NCBI GenBank assembly: GCA_049115815.1
Contig: JAGDZO010000005.1
Location: 372,001 to 436,000 of the forward strand
Source: Marinoscillum sp049115815
GTDB lineage: Bacteria; Bacteroidota; Bacteroidia; Cytophagales; Cyclobacteriaceae
Reading direction: 5' to 3'
Length of the DNA: 64,000 nt
Positions within the stretch are counted from its first letter, which is position 1. Each line of letters starts with the position of its first letter. Below, piece after piece: positions 8,501-16,564 of this stretch. Below the pieces are notes generated by a model. It worked only from the letters and a program-made list of their open reading frames with translations, did no database searches and was not told where the DNA came from. A program made the position numbers and the translations under genes.

Positions 8501-9995
8501 CAGTTAGTTCTCCATCAAAATACTCGGAAGCGAAATTCCCTGAAACATGCAGGGACTGGTAGTTATAACCCAATAGTTCTGATCTCCAAAGATTGGCATC
8601 AAGATAAAATTTCGCATTTTGGAGGGTTGTCCCTTTCCCAGAAATTTTACCCTCCAATGTCACTTTGCCAACAGACTTATTATTCAAAAGTCTTCCACAG
8701 TCAAAATCCAGTAAGTTGAGTTTGCCGGAGTATGTTGCCTTTTCCAGTCCTGATGGGAATTTCAGGTTCAAATCTGATTTCACAGACCCTAACTTTGTGT
8801 CTATGGTCATATTGGTAACGAAATCATCTAAAAACCCTATAAAAGCTCCATTAAGCTTAATATTTCCTAGTGGCTTGAGAGCGTTGATAAGTTCCTTGGT
8901 GAAAATTGAAATGTCGGGTGTATGAATAATGCTATTTTGAATATTGGCATCAATAAAGGTTTCATTCAATAATGGTAACCCAACGAATGAAACATCACCG
9001 ACTACTTTAGAATTGCCAACCATAAGCGTTAAATCTTCCAAACTCAGCCGTGAAACAGGCCCTTTTATTTGTGTTTCAATTTCGGCACTAAATGCTTCAG
9101 TAGGGAGGTTGACAAAATACCCAATGTCTTTACTCGATATCAGAGATTTACTTAGCGAAACGTTCAGGGGAACAGCATTGATAAAGTCTGAAAACGCCCT
9201 AATAGAATCATACAAAAACGAAACATCTCCTTCGATTTTGGAAGACGGAGTGGTTACTTTTAATCTTAGTAACGAAAGACTGTCAGGTGTCAAAGAAAAA
9301 CTCGTAGAAAGCTTATCTACTGAAAAACCACTGGACTCATCTTCCATTCCTAATACCTGCTCTAATTCGACGAATATTGAGCCGCTATCATATTCCAGGT
9401 TTCTACCATTCACTTTTGCCATATCTAATTGAAAATGGGCATAATCGAACCTGGTCATATCAAGACTATCTCGCTGTTGGTTGTTATATGAAAAGGCAAT
9501 TGATTCACCCATGATTTCCTTAAGAAATATGACTGGCGGCTTTTTCTTAGGCTTGACAGAATTACCCTTAAGATCATTAAGGAACTCAATCATATTGATG
9601 CCCAAGCTGTCATCGTAATTGACTAATGCTAATCTTGACTGGCTTATGGATAGAAGATCCAGCTGGACATAACTTTCATTTAGTAAGCCTGAAAGTTCAT
9701 AATCCACAATAGTTTCCCCTGCATAGATCATGAGCTGATCCCGGTAATCATAGATACTTAATCCATCTATTTGAACCTTGTCAAACCATAAAATCGATAT
9801 CTCATCTAATTCGATTCTAAACTCAGAATCTTTATTGACTTGAGATAGTGCAAGTTTTGTTAAGTAGTTTTGGGCTACTGAAGTTTGTAACAGAAGAATA
9901 GCAACAACAAGAAAAATTAGCAGGCAGGTGATTAACCAAAGAATTGCATTTCTCAGCTTCAAAAAAACATTTTTAATATTCACAATTCCCGCCAA
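5514..9995 (-). CDS. tamB: TamB-like translocation/assembly module protein
   Basis: A roughly 1490-aa protein with a single N-terminal membrane anchor (LRNAILWLITCLLIFLVVAILLL) followed by an extremely long beta-rich, low-cysteine region. Its C terminus resembles the TamB/DUF490 domain (VSLNLDGEMLAPNINFAIEL, then ALLEINNDEQELKRQVFSLLIL and LRVSGGGS). TamB/AsmA-like proteins span the periplasm and are implicated in lipid transport and outer-membrane protein assembly. The start is uncertain: TTG at 9995 or GTG at 9983, with no suitable ATG. The gene is divergent from tsaD with only 20-32 nt between starts. Family assignment rests on architecture and the C-terminal motif. Confidence 0.88.
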   Translation of the reverse strand: MAGIVNIKNVFLKLRNAILWLITCLLIFLVVAILLLQTSVAQNYLTKLALSQVNKDSEFRIELDEISILWFDKVQIDGLSIYDYRDQLMIYAGETIVDYELSGLLNESYVQLDLLSISQSRLALVNYDDSLGINMIEFLNDLKGNSVKPKKKPPVIFLKEIMGESIAFSYNNQQRDSLDMTRFDYAHFQLDMAKVNGRNLEYDSGSIFVELEQVLGMEDESSGFSVDKLSTSFSLTPDSLSLLRLKVTTPSSKIEGDVSFLYDSIRAFSDFINAVPLNVSLSKSLISSKDIGYFVNLPTEAFSAEIETQIKGPVSRLSLEDLTLMVGNSKVVGDVSFVGLPLLNETFIDANIQNSIIHTPDISIFTKELINALKPLGNIKLNGAFIGFLDDFVTNMTIDTKLGSVKSDLNLKFPSGLEKATYSGKLNLLDFDCGRLLNNKSVGKVTLEGKISGKGTTLQNAKFYLDANLWRSELLGYNYQSLHVSGNFASEYFDGELTVNDPNCMIEASGSIDLASEPEVLFLEAKIDSIDFQSLGFLDKKLQVDGLLSANLKSLDLDSIQGEVRMDSINLKWEGKHVAIDSVELSSYMANGYRSLDLALPELQLELEGDFVLSQVIADYKAISNDLTDYFDIDDSQAKARIPVESEDYSIDFFVNLGDISSYGEAFLNDEFYLSPDNTIEGTFYQRQNATLSLYTSFDSVFVNGIGFSENEIDLNLSKSTDSKEIVAVGFLNSERQWWRDNLPTENLSLEAVWFDDEINITSNISQPANNNSAYLNGHLKLEKERLVFSFAPSRLMAFDEQWFFDPSNQVIFEKDYIQLDRMQLFQGEQSISVLGTISTKDSTQLSVSFENFDLLFLSALLPFQLGGELNTLIDISTISGTDHFIMESYLDITNLELNNVAVGDVYGRTAWEPAREGLELDLQVSRESFNNISIVGYYQPQEAQDQLDLTADFDRANLKLLEPFFVGIFSNVHGFADGQIIINGTLQKPILLGQSSLTDGSFKLDYLGTIYSFDGGLSFTNDAINFEGFKLLDRGGNRASLDGSIFHEGLKKLKADISVAASSFQFLNTSSLDNSLYYGTAYATGDIQIMGPFEDIVINAKGRTERGTKFFIPLTSTTEITQKEYITFVNMSDSSAQVNIEDIVAESISGVSLNFELEVTPDAYTELIFDVKTGDIIRGRGNGNLSLSLDTNGEFELFGDLNITEGGYNFTIPAIGINKEFNVVPGSTISWFGDPYAGILDLSATYRQLASLSSYNEDFLEDQRYPILVSLNLDGEMLAPNINFAIELEDGQVSPGSNIGRALLEINNDEQELKRQVFSLLILRKFSPRSSFEVGGSPLQGSISELMSNQLSYFISQVDENLEVDVDLASLDADAFNTFQLRLAYTFLNGRLRVSGGGSLPQNEANQQLGASDYLGDWSLRYLLTDDGHFRIKAFSQTSQIANELQQRETGISFQYVKSFDDLKELLTRTRETAIQGRAKDVSKEQSANKTN

Positions 9996-10015
9996 ACCTT
10001 TGAAATAATTATCCT

Positions 10016-11020
10016 ATGAGTATTACGATTCTAGGAATTGAATCATCTTGTGATGAGACTGCTGCTGCCATCTGCAAAGATGGAAAAATTATCAACAATA
10101 TTATTGCAACACAATCCATTCATGAGCAATATGGGGGAGTAGTTCCAGAGCTAGCATCCAGAGCTCATCAGAAGAATATTATTCCCGTTATTCATCAAGC
10201 CATGAGCGAAGCATCTGTTTCGTTAGTGGATATAGACGCTATTGCCTACACAAGGGGACCCGGACTTTTAGGTGCTCTTTTGATTGGATCATCATTTGCC
10301 AAATCAACAGCTATGGCACTTGATAAACCATTGATAGCAGTCAATCATATGAAAGCGCATATCCTAGCTCATTTCATTGATACACCAGCTCCTAAATTTC
10401 CATTTCTTTGTCTTACTGTGAGTGGAGGACATACTCAGATAGTAAAAGTGACCAGCCACCTCCAAATGGAAGTGATAGGTCAAACTATAGACGATGCTGT
10501 AGGAGAAGCTTTTGACAAATGTGCCAAAATCATGGGAATAGGCTATCCTGGTGGACCGAAACTGGATAAATTAGCACAAGCAGGAGACCCGAATAGATAC
10601 ACATTCTCTAAAAGCAAGGTTCAAGACTTCAACTATTCATTTTCAGGCGTAAAAACCAGCTTCCTATATTTCTTGCGAGACCAAACAAAACTCAATCCTA
10701 ACTTCGTTCAGGACAATCAGTGTGATCTCGCTGCGAGTCTTCAAAAATGTTTAATAGATATGCTTATGAGCCCACTTGTCAAAACAGCCAAGCAGCATAA
10801 AATTAATCAGATTGCTATTGCTGGTGGTGTTTCTGCTAATAGCGGTCTCCGTCAAACCCTTCAAGAACTAGGTAAGAATTATAACTGGGAAGTCTACATC
10901 CCTCAATTTGAATATTGTACAGACAATGCAGCGATGATCGCCGTTACTGGATATTATCAATTCCTAGCAAACGACTTTGGTTCATTAAACGATAGCCCTT
11001 TGCCAAGAATGTCATTTTGA
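10016..11020 (+). CDS. tsaD: tRNA N6-threonylcarbamoyladenosine transferase TsaD
   Basis: A 334-aa TsaD/Kae1/YgjD protein that transfers the threonylcarbamoyl group to A37 of ANN-decoding tRNAs, together with TsaB and TsaE. Seen directly: N-terminal LGIESSCDETAAAI, iron-binding H111 and H115 in HMKAHILAHF, LTVSGGHTQIV, DDAVGEAFDKCAKIMG, and the C-terminal AGGVSANSGLR and EYCTDNAAMIA. The length matches the family. It is followed by smpB on the same strand 32 nt later. Confidence 0.97.
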   Translation: MSITILGIESSCDETAAAICKDGKIINNIIATQSIHEQYGGVVPELASRAHQKNIIPVIHQAMSEASVSLVDIDAIAYTRGPGLLGALLIGSSFAKSTAMALDKPLIAVNHMKAHILAHFIDTPAPKFPFLCLTVSGGHTQIVKVTSHLQMEVIGQTIDDAVGEAFDKCAKIMGIGYPGGPKLDKLAQAGDPNRYTFSKSKVQDFNYSFSGVKTSFLYFLRDQTKLNPNFVQDNQCDLAASLQKCLIDMLMSPLVKTAKQHKINQIAIAGGVSANSGLRQTLQELGKNYNWEVYIPQFEYCTDNAAMIAVTGYYQFLANDFGSLNDSPLPRMSF

Positions 11021-11052
11021 TACTCTAATTTCGATCTCTATTAAATATCATC

Positions 11053-11520
11053 ATGGCTAAGCAAAAACCAAGATTCTCCAATAATATTACGATCAAAAAT
11101 CGTAAAGCTAGTTACGAATATGAATTCCTCGATAAGTACGAAGCGGGCTTGGTATTAAAAGGAACGGAGATAAAGGCTATCAGAGAAGGAAATGCTAGTG
11201 TTCAAGAGGCCTATTGTTATCTACAAAATGGAGAGGCTTTTATCAAAGGGATGAGCATATCGGCTTATTCTAATAGCTCGTTTGGTAATCATGAAATGAC
11301 GCGGGAAAGAAAACTACTCCTTAGAAAATCTGAAATAGAAAAGATTAAGTCAAAAACCGAAGAAAAGGGGTTAACGATAGTACCAACTAAAATCTACATC
11401 TCAAAAAGGGGTTTTGCAAAACTAGAGATAGCGGTAGCTCGAGGTAAAAAATTGTTTGATAAGCGAAACAGCATCAAGCAGAAAGATCAAGACAGAGAGC
11501 TCAGCAGATTGAAATACTAA
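11053..11520 (+). CDS. smpB: SsrA-binding protein SmpB
   Basis: A 155-aa SmpB, the partner of tmRNA in rescuing stalled ribosomes. Recognisable segments: NRKASYEYEFLDKYEAGLVL, GTEIKAIREGNASVQEAYC, and the basic C-terminal tail ending in KQKDQDRELSRLKY, which acts as the codon mimic in the decoding centre. It follows tsaD closely and is ended by a strong hairpin terminator shared with the convergent exbD gene. No tmRNA gene is visible in the window. Confidence 0.97.
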   Translation: MAKQKPRFSNNITIKNRKASYEYEFLDKYEAGLVLKGTEIKAIREGNASVQEAYCYLQNGEAFIKGMSISAYSNSSFGNHEMTRERKLLLRKSEIEKIKSKTEEKGLTIVPTKIYISKRGFAKLEIAVARGKKLFDKRNSIKQKDQDRELSRLKY

Positions 11521-11547
11521 TTCGTAATATAATTTAACAGGCACAAA

Positions 11548-11575
11548 AAAACCTTGACCGTATGATCAAGGTTTT
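11548..11575. terminator. Bidirectional terminator between smpB and exbD
   Basis: A perfect 10-bp inverted repeat AAAACCTTGA/TCAAGGTTTT with an 8-nt loop. A-rich on the left arm and T-rich on the right arm, it can terminate both convergent transcripts. Confidence 0.8.
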
Positions 11576-11600
11576 CCTTATTATATATCTAATCGATGAA

Positions 11601-12062
11601 CTACTTCTCAGCTTTTTTTACCGAACTGTAGAGAATCTTACGAGCATTTGCCTCTCGAAGTTCTTGCTGAACATCCGAAACAATACCCATTTTAACTTCA
11701 CTATCTACCTTCATTGACATGGTGATCTGATCCCTTTCAACCTCAGAAAGTTTATCTTTCTCCTGGTTAACAAACATGATCACATCATCTACATCCTGAA
11801 TCACATCATTCATTTGAATTCTCGGCTCCACACCAAATTGATTGGTGTTTTTTGGCTCACCGATGTAAATGTAGCTTACCAATGACTTTCGCTCAATTTT
11901 AGTCAACTGAGTGGCCTTTGGAAGCTGCTGCTTTACCATGATATCAGTCTCTCTCATGACTGTCGTCACCATAAAGAAGAACAACAACATGAAAATAATA
12001 TCTGGAAGTGCCGCAGTAGGGATTTCTTCTTGTGTCCCTGAACTTTTCTTAAATTTTGCCAT
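11601..12062 (-). CDS. ExbD/TolR family biopolymer transporter (second copy)
   Basis: A 153-aa protein of the ExbD/TolR family: a short basic cytoplasmic N terminus, one transmembrane helix (PDIIFMLLFFFMVTTVM) and a periplasmic domain. With ExbB-like channels these proteins use the proton motive force to drive TonB-type outer-membrane import or related processes. The helix has the expected aspartate (LPDIIFMLLFF). It is the last gene of a four-gene minus-strand cassette, 13 nt after the larger ExbD. Confidence 0.9.
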   Translation of the reverse strand: MAKFKKSSGTQEEIPTAALPDIIFMLLFFFMVTTVMRETDIMVKQQLPKATQLTKIERKSLVSYIYIGEPKNTNQFGVEPRIQMNDVIQDVDDVIMFVNQEKDKLSEVERDQITMSMKVDSEVKMGIVSDVQQELREANARKILYSSVKKAEK

Positions 12063-12075
12063 AGTTTCTTATGAT

Positions 12076-12708
12076 TTAGTCTGGTTCAGCAATTGAAATC
12101 GCCCTAGGTATATTGGATCTTGCTCTTAAGTACATATCCTTTTGGATATCATCGTCTTTGTCAAGTGCCAACCATTCTTCTACAGAAATACCAACTCTTT
12201 CTGCATAAATCTCATTGTATGCTCCGTTAATAGCATCCAAAACATCTATGTAAAGTTCATAGCTAGTACCCCTAGCAGCCTTAAATGAAATCACACATTC
12301 AGTTGGATCGTCAGATGAGTCTGGTAATTTTCCAAAACGATTGATCTCAGCTTTCATCTTAGCAGGGAGGCTCTGATATACTTGAATACCTTCTTCTCCT
12401 GGCTTTCCGAAGTTCAATACAAATTGCTTCACTTCTCTTTTTAGCTCACTCATAGATTGCTTATAAGGCTCATCTTCTACAAGTAATTGATCATTAGAGT
12501 TCGCAAGAATCTTGTATATGTTCTTATCGTTCTTAGTCACCTCGGGAGGTGGCTCATTCGGATCAGGTTTCGGAGGCAATAGCAGCGTGATCCCTTTGTC
12601 ATTAGCTATCGTGGTAGTTACCAAGAAGAAAATGAGCAAAAGAAAGGCAATGTCCGCCATTGACCCAGAACTGACTTCCGGTAGTGGTCGTTTTTTACCT
12701 TTTGGCAT
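12076..12708 (-). CDS. ExbD/TolR family biopolymer transporter (first copy)
   Basis: A 210-aa ExbD/TolR homologue, longer than its neighbour. The N terminus is basic (MPKGKKRPLPEV), followed by one membrane helix with a conserved Asp (SMADIAFLLLIFFLVTTT) and a proline-rich linker (PPKPDPNEPPPE) before the periplasmic domain. The domain has an extra insert compared with E. coli ExbD. Its ATG overlaps by 1 nt the stop codon of the 101-aa membrane protein, so the genes are translationally close. It works with the ExbB-like protein upstream. Confidence 0.9.
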   Translation of the reverse strand: MPKGKKRPLPEVSSGSMADIAFLLLIFFLVTTTIANDKGITLLLPPKPDPNEPPPEVTKNDKNIYKILANSNDQLLVEDEPYKQSMSELKREVKQFVLNFGKPGEEGIQVYQSLPAKMKAEINRFGKLPDSSDDPTECVISFKAARGTSYELYIDVLDAINGAYNEIYAERVGISVEEWLALDKDDDIQKDMYLRARSNIPRAISIAEPD

Positions 12709-13013
12709 TATTTAATGGCTTTAGAAATCTCTGTATAAACAATCCCCAATATCGCAATAGCAAAGAGGACGTACATTGATATAATTCCTCCTCCTACAAG
12801 CTTAGCAGTACTTTCAGTGGTAGCATCCGATTCTCCACTAGCTACAGCGTAGCTAATGAAAAATATGACCACCAAAGCTCCTAGGCCTATTCCTGACTTC
12901 ACTAGTGACTGAGGATCTCCCAATGACTGAGCCAAAGGAATAATCACTGCAGCCAAAGCGCACAGTACTATAAGCAAATAGCTAACGTATAATCCTACAT
13001 CTATAATATCCAT
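12708..13013 (-). CDS. Small membrane protein of the ExbB/ExbD cassette
   Basis: A 101-aa protein with about three hydrophobic helices (VGLYVSYLLIVLCALAAVII, GLGALVVIFFISYAVA, IISMYVLFAIAILGIVY). I know of no biochemical function. In this window it lies between exbB and the two exbD genes, with 15 nt to exbB and a 1-nt overlap with exbD, so it is probably an accessory subunit of the same complex. Confidence 0.8.
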   Translation of the reverse strand: MDIIDVGLYVSYLLIVLCALAAVIIPLAQSLGDPQSLVKSGIGLGALVVIFFISYAVASGESDATTESTAKLVGGGIISMYVLFAIAILGIVYTEISKAIK

Positions 13014-13028
13014 ATTCCTATCGATTTA

Positions 13029-13865
13029 TTATTTAGAAAGATTATGCTTCACCAATATATCTACCAAAGAGATAGACGCATCTTCCATGCTATTAACAAG
13101 GGAATCAATTTTAGACACTAGGTAGTTGTAGAACAGTTGAAGAATAACAGCTACAATCAAACCAGCAACAGTAGTCAAAAGTGCTACTTTGATACCACCT
13201 GCAACTAAGGATGGAGATACGTCACCAGCCTCAGCAATAGCGTCGAATGCGCCGATCATACCAATTACTGTTCCCATGAAACCAAGCATAGGTGCCAAAG
13301 AGATAAATAATGATATCCAAACCATTCCTCTTTCTAATTTACCCATCTCTACAGAACCGTAAGCAATAATTGATTTTTCAACCATTTCTATACCTTCTGA
13401 CATTCTCATCATTCCTTGTACAAAGATTGATGCTACAGGACCTCTAGTGTTTTTACAAACTTCTTTAGCAGCTTCTACACCACCTGAAGCAAGTGAACTT
13501 TCAACGTTCGCTAATAATTTCTTCACATTGGTAGTAGCCAAATTCAAATGAATGATTCTTTCGATTGCAACCGCAAGACCCAAAATCAAACAAATCAATA
13601 CGATCCCCATAAACGAAGGACCACCATCGATGAATTGTTCTTTAACAATTTGATGGAAACCTGCTTCTGGTTCTTCTTCAGGTTCGGCCATTTCAACGGC
13701 GGCCTCTACAGGCTCTTCAACTGGAGCTTCCATTTCAACAGAGTCAGCTTCCATAGCGACAGATGTAGTATCCGATGCTTCATCGGCGCTTTCTTGAGCG
13801 TATGTATTCACTGAGAAAAAGGTGAATACACCTGCTAACATCAAAAGAGTAAATAACTGTTTCAT
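13029..13865 (-). CDS. exbB: MotA/TolQ/ExbB proton channel family protein
   Basis: A 278-aa ExbB/TolQ-like proton-channel subunit, starting at the ATG at 13865. It has a cleavable signal peptide (MKQLFTLLMLAGVFTFFSVNTYAQ), then an acidic Glu/Pro/Ala-rich periplasmic segment of about 45 residues absent from E. coli ExbB. Three transmembrane helices and the conserved block ISLAPMLGFMGTVIGMIGAF follow. It probably forms the pentameric channel around the ExbD dimers encoded downstream. It is first gene of the cassette. Confidence 0.93.
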   Translation of the reverse strand: MKQLFTLLMLAGVFTFFSVNTYAQESADEASDTTSVAMEADSVEMEAPVEEPVEAAVEMAEPEEEPEAGFHQIVKEQFIDGGPSFMGIVLICLILGLAVAIERIIHLNLATTNVKKLLANVESSLASGGVEAAKEVCKNTRGPVASIFVQGMMRMSEGIEMVEKSIIAYGSVEMGKLERGMVWISLFISLAPMLGFMGTVIGMIGAFDAIAEAGDVSPSLVAGGIKVALLTTVAGLIVAVILQLFYNYLVSKIDSLVNSMEDASISLVDILVKHNLSK

Positions 13866-13935
13866 AATTTGTGTGGTAGACTTTCGGTTAAGTTTATTTT
13901 TTAATAAAGTAAATATATAATAATTCAAGAACTCG

Positions 13936-14022
13936 CGGAGAGAGAGGGATTCGAACCCTCGATACCCGTTAAGATATACACGCTTTCCAAGCGTGCGCCT
14001 TCAGCCACTCGGCCACCTCTCC
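13936..14022 (-). tRNA. tRNA-Ser (anticodon GGA)
   Basis: A minus-strand cloverleaf of 87 nt with a long class II variable arm. The acceptor stem is GGAGAGG paired with TCTCTCC (one G-U), the anticodon arm CACGC-TTGGAAA-GCGTG gives GGA (Ser UCC/UCU), and the T arm is GAGGG-TTCGAAT-CCCTC. The discriminator base is G, as usual for tRNA-Ser. CCA is not encoded. Confidence 0.97.
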
Positions 14023-14101
14023 TAAATTACCCGAATACTGAATTACAGGGCGACAAATAAATCAAGAAAATTAAGCTTATGCAAATTTTAAGCACATTAG
14101 C

Positions 14102-15166
14102 TCAATCCATTTCTCCATTCATAGGTGTAATTAACTTTTTCTTTAACGATAAAGTAGACTTTTCAGTACCCAACAGGAACATTAGTTTAGTGATTGCGGC
14201 TTCTGTGGTAATATCTCCTCCTCCCAGCACACCTATTTCGTCCAATTTTTTGCTTGTTTCATATCTCCCTTGAATGACATCCCCACCACTACACTGACTG
14301 ACGTTGAATATGATGATTCCTTTTTCAACAGCTTCTTCAAGTAATTCCAAAAACCAGGGAAAATTCATTGTATTCCCTGAGCCATATGTCTCTAGAACGA
14401 CCCCACGCAAACCATTCACCTCTAAGACAGCTTTAACAAGACCCGCAGTGATTCCCGGAAAGACCTTAAGTATGGATACGTTTGGGTCAAATCCCTTTTT
14501 AATTTTTAATTTCTCATTGGGATTATGGGGCTTCATGTAATTGAGTCGATACTCAATATCAATGCCTGATTCAGCCAAAAAAGGATAATTCATCGACTGG
14601 AAAGCTGCGAATGTGCTACTACGAGTTTTTTGAGACCTATTGCCTCTAAGTAGGTAATAATTGAAATAAAGGCAAACTTCATTGATCAACGGAATGCTAT
14701 TATCTTTTGCAGAAGCCATCTGAATGGCAGTGATTAGATTTTCTCTAGCATCAGATCTAATCATTCCTATGGGTATTTGTGCTCCTGTAAAAATCACTGG
14801 CTTATTAAGTCCGGTGAACATATAGCTCAATGCTGAGGCACTATAGGCCATGGTGTCCGTTCCATGTAAGATCACAAAACCATCGTACTGGGCGTAATTC
14901 TCATAGATGATATACGCCATATCTTCCCAGTCATTTGCATTAATATTGGAAGAGTCCCTTGGTTCTGGAAATGAAATCACTGTCAACCTCAACGCCAATC
15001 CCTTTAGCTCAGGGATAAGATCAATGACTCGCCCAAAGTTGAATGGCGCTAACGAGCCGGAATCGTCATAAGCCATACCAAACGTACCTCCAGTATAGAT
15101 AATCAATACCGAGTCTGTTGGGTCGACTGATGCCGTGGTTCTAATGTTGACTATTTTGTAATTCAT
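14102..15166 (-). CDS. ansA: L-asparaginase, type I
   Basis: A 354-aa cytosolic-type asparaginase hydrolysing L-asparagine to aspartate and ammonia. The nucleophile threonine lies in IYTGGTFGMAYD (T28) and the second catalytic motif is HGTDTMAYSASALSYM. Others are GAQIPIGMIRSDARENL and the C-terminal domain with LETYGSGN. There is no signal peptide, consistent with the low-affinity cytoplasmic type. It overlaps the upstream tatD gene by 4 nt (ATGA) and is the last gene of a seven-gene overlapping run. Confidence 0.95.
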   Translation of the reverse strand: MNYKIVNIRTTASVDPTDSVLIIYTGGTFGMAYDDSGSLAPFNFGRVIDLIPELKGLALRLTVISFPEPRDSSNINANDWEDMAYIIYENYAQYDGFVILHGTDTMAYSASALSYMFTGLNKPVIFTGAQIPIGMIRSDARENLITAIQMASAKDNSIPLINEVCLYFNYYLLRGNRSQKTRSSTFAAFQSMNYPFLAESGIDIEYRLNYMKPHNPNEKLKIKKGFDPNVSILKVFPGITAGLVKAVLEVNGLRGVVLETYGSGNTMNFPWFLELLEEAVEKGIIIFNVSQCSGGDVIQGRYETSKKLDEIGVLGGGDITTEAAITKLMFLLGTEKSTLSLKKKLITPMNGEMD

Positions 15167-15930
15167 GATCTCGAAAACAATTCCAATGAATTCTTAGACG
15201 TAATGTCTCCAATTTTCTCAACATCCACTTCCCGTACCTCCGCTATTTTTTCTGCAACCAACTTTACAAAGGCAGGCTCATTTCGCTTGCCTCTGTGAGG
15301 AGTGGGCGCAAGATATGGGCAGTCCGTTTCCAAGAGTAAGTGTTCTAAATCTACATTTTCCAAGACGGGCTGTAAACCTCCATTTTTAAAAGTTGCTACT
15401 CCCCCTATTCCTAGTTTAAACCCAAGATTTGTGATCTGATTTGCTTGACTAAGAGTGCCAGTAAAACAATGAAAAACTCCATGAAGGCCTTGATCAAAAT
15501 AAGGCTTAACCAATTCGATGGTTTCATCTATTGACTCACGACAATGGATAACCACAGGTAAATCATGAGCGATTGCCAATTCACATTGAATCTTAAAAGC
15601 CTCTTGTTGGTATTTAAATAAACTTTTGTCCCAATAAAGGTCCGTACCTATTTCGCCAACAGCGCAAAATGATTCTGACTTGAGCAAAGATTCTACTTCA
15701 TAAAGTTCCTTCTCAAAGTCTTTCTTGACATAACAAGGATGTAACCCCATCATGGGAATACAATAATCAGGATAATCATGCGCAACCTGCATCATGCTAT
15801 CAATTGACTCATGATCAATATTTGGCATAAAAATCTTGCTGACGCCAACCTCTTTCGCTCGATCAATCACATTTGGCAGATTGGCCTTAAACTCTTCCGA
15901 ATAAATATGAGCATGAGAATCAATTAGCAT
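15163..15930 (-). CDS. TatD family metal-dependent hydrolase (DNase)
   Basis: A 255-aa TatD-type TIM-barrel nuclease. Metal-binding motifs: DSHAHIYSEEF at the N terminus, GEIGTDLYW, VIHCRES, HGVFHCFTG and LETDCPYLAP. Members degrade DNA exonucleolytically and occur in almost all bacteria. The ATG at 15930 (MLIDSHAHI) is preferred over a TTG 18 nt upstream. It overlaps the deacetylase gene by 11 nt and the asparaginase gene by 4 nt. Confidence 0.94.
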   Translation of the reverse strand: MLIDSHAHIYSEEFKANLPNVIDRAKEVGVSKIFMPNIDHESIDSMMQVAHDYPDYCIPMMGLHPCYVKKDFEKELYEVESLLKSESFCAVGEIGTDLYWDKSLFKYQQEAFKIQCELAIAHDLPVVIHCRESIDETIELVKPYFDQGLHGVFHCFTGTLSQANQITNLGFKLGIGGVATFKNGGLQPVLENVDLEHLLLETDCPYLAPTPHRGKRNEPAFVKLVAEKIAEVREVDVEKIGDITSKNSLELFSRS

Positions 15931-16564
15931 AATCAGATAGGGTTTCAAATTGGTAATCGCGGGAAGAAAAATATTCCAATACTTCAGGCAATAATAATTT
16001 CAAGTTCGCAAATGCCTTTAAACTATCATGAAATAATATTATCGAACCAGGGCCTGCCTTTTTTAAAGAAGCTATCGATCGAGCAACATTTAGCTTTGAA
16101 TCAAAATCTCCAGATAAATGTGACCAGTAAACTATTCGCATGTTCCTTTTATGTAATTCTTTCCTCTGAGAATATCTCAATCGACCGTACGGCGGACGGA
16201 ATAAACGATTTTCAATTCCTATATCTTTAAGAACATCACCACAATGATTGACAGAATCTATATAATCTCTGGTATTGGTTAAACTGCCATTTTCGTGTTT
16301 GTAACTGTGATTGGCCAATAGGTGTTCCTCACTTATTAGTCTATCCACTAATTCTGAGTTGGATTCAAGAGCGTTACCCACACAAAAGAAAGTTGCTTTC
16401 GCCTGATATGAATGGAGCAGATCTAATACATAGTTGGTTACACCTTGCTGGGGGCCATCGTCAAAAGTCAAATAAATCACCTTTTCATCAACATTTCCTC
16501 GCCATATGGCCTTGGGAAAAAGCCAAGACAAGATCAGTGGACTTTTGAAAAAATAGGGTTTCAT
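15920..16564 (-). CDS. Polysaccharide deacetylase family protein
   Basis: A 214-aa NodB-homology carbohydrate esterase 4 protein. The first motif TFDDGPQQG (catalytic base and metal Asp), the metal-binding His in LLANHSYKHEN, RPPYGRL and the late motif GSIILFHDSLKA are all present. Substrates in the family are chitin, peptidoglycan or other N-acetylated polysaccharides. The ATG at 16564 overlaps the phosphatase stop by 4 nt. The N-terminal hydrophobic stretch is short (FFKSPLILSWLF), so export is uncertain. Confidence 0.92.
   Translation of the reverse strand: MKPYFFKSPLILSWLFPKAIWRGNVDEKVIYLTFDDGPQQGVTNYVLDLLHSYQAKATFFCVGNALESNSELVDRLISEEHLLANHSYKHENGSLTNTRDYIDSVNHCGDVLKDIGIENRLFRPPYGRLRYSQRKELHKRNMRIVYWSHLSGDFDSKLNVARSIASLKKAGPGSIILFHDSLKAFANLKLLLPEVLEYFSSRDYQFETLSDYAN

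Noticed and set aside
8944..9432. 162-aa plus-strand open frame opposite tamB
   Set aside because: It lies wholly antisense to a long, clearly coding gene, has no domain or signal, and its composition mirrors the opposing codons.
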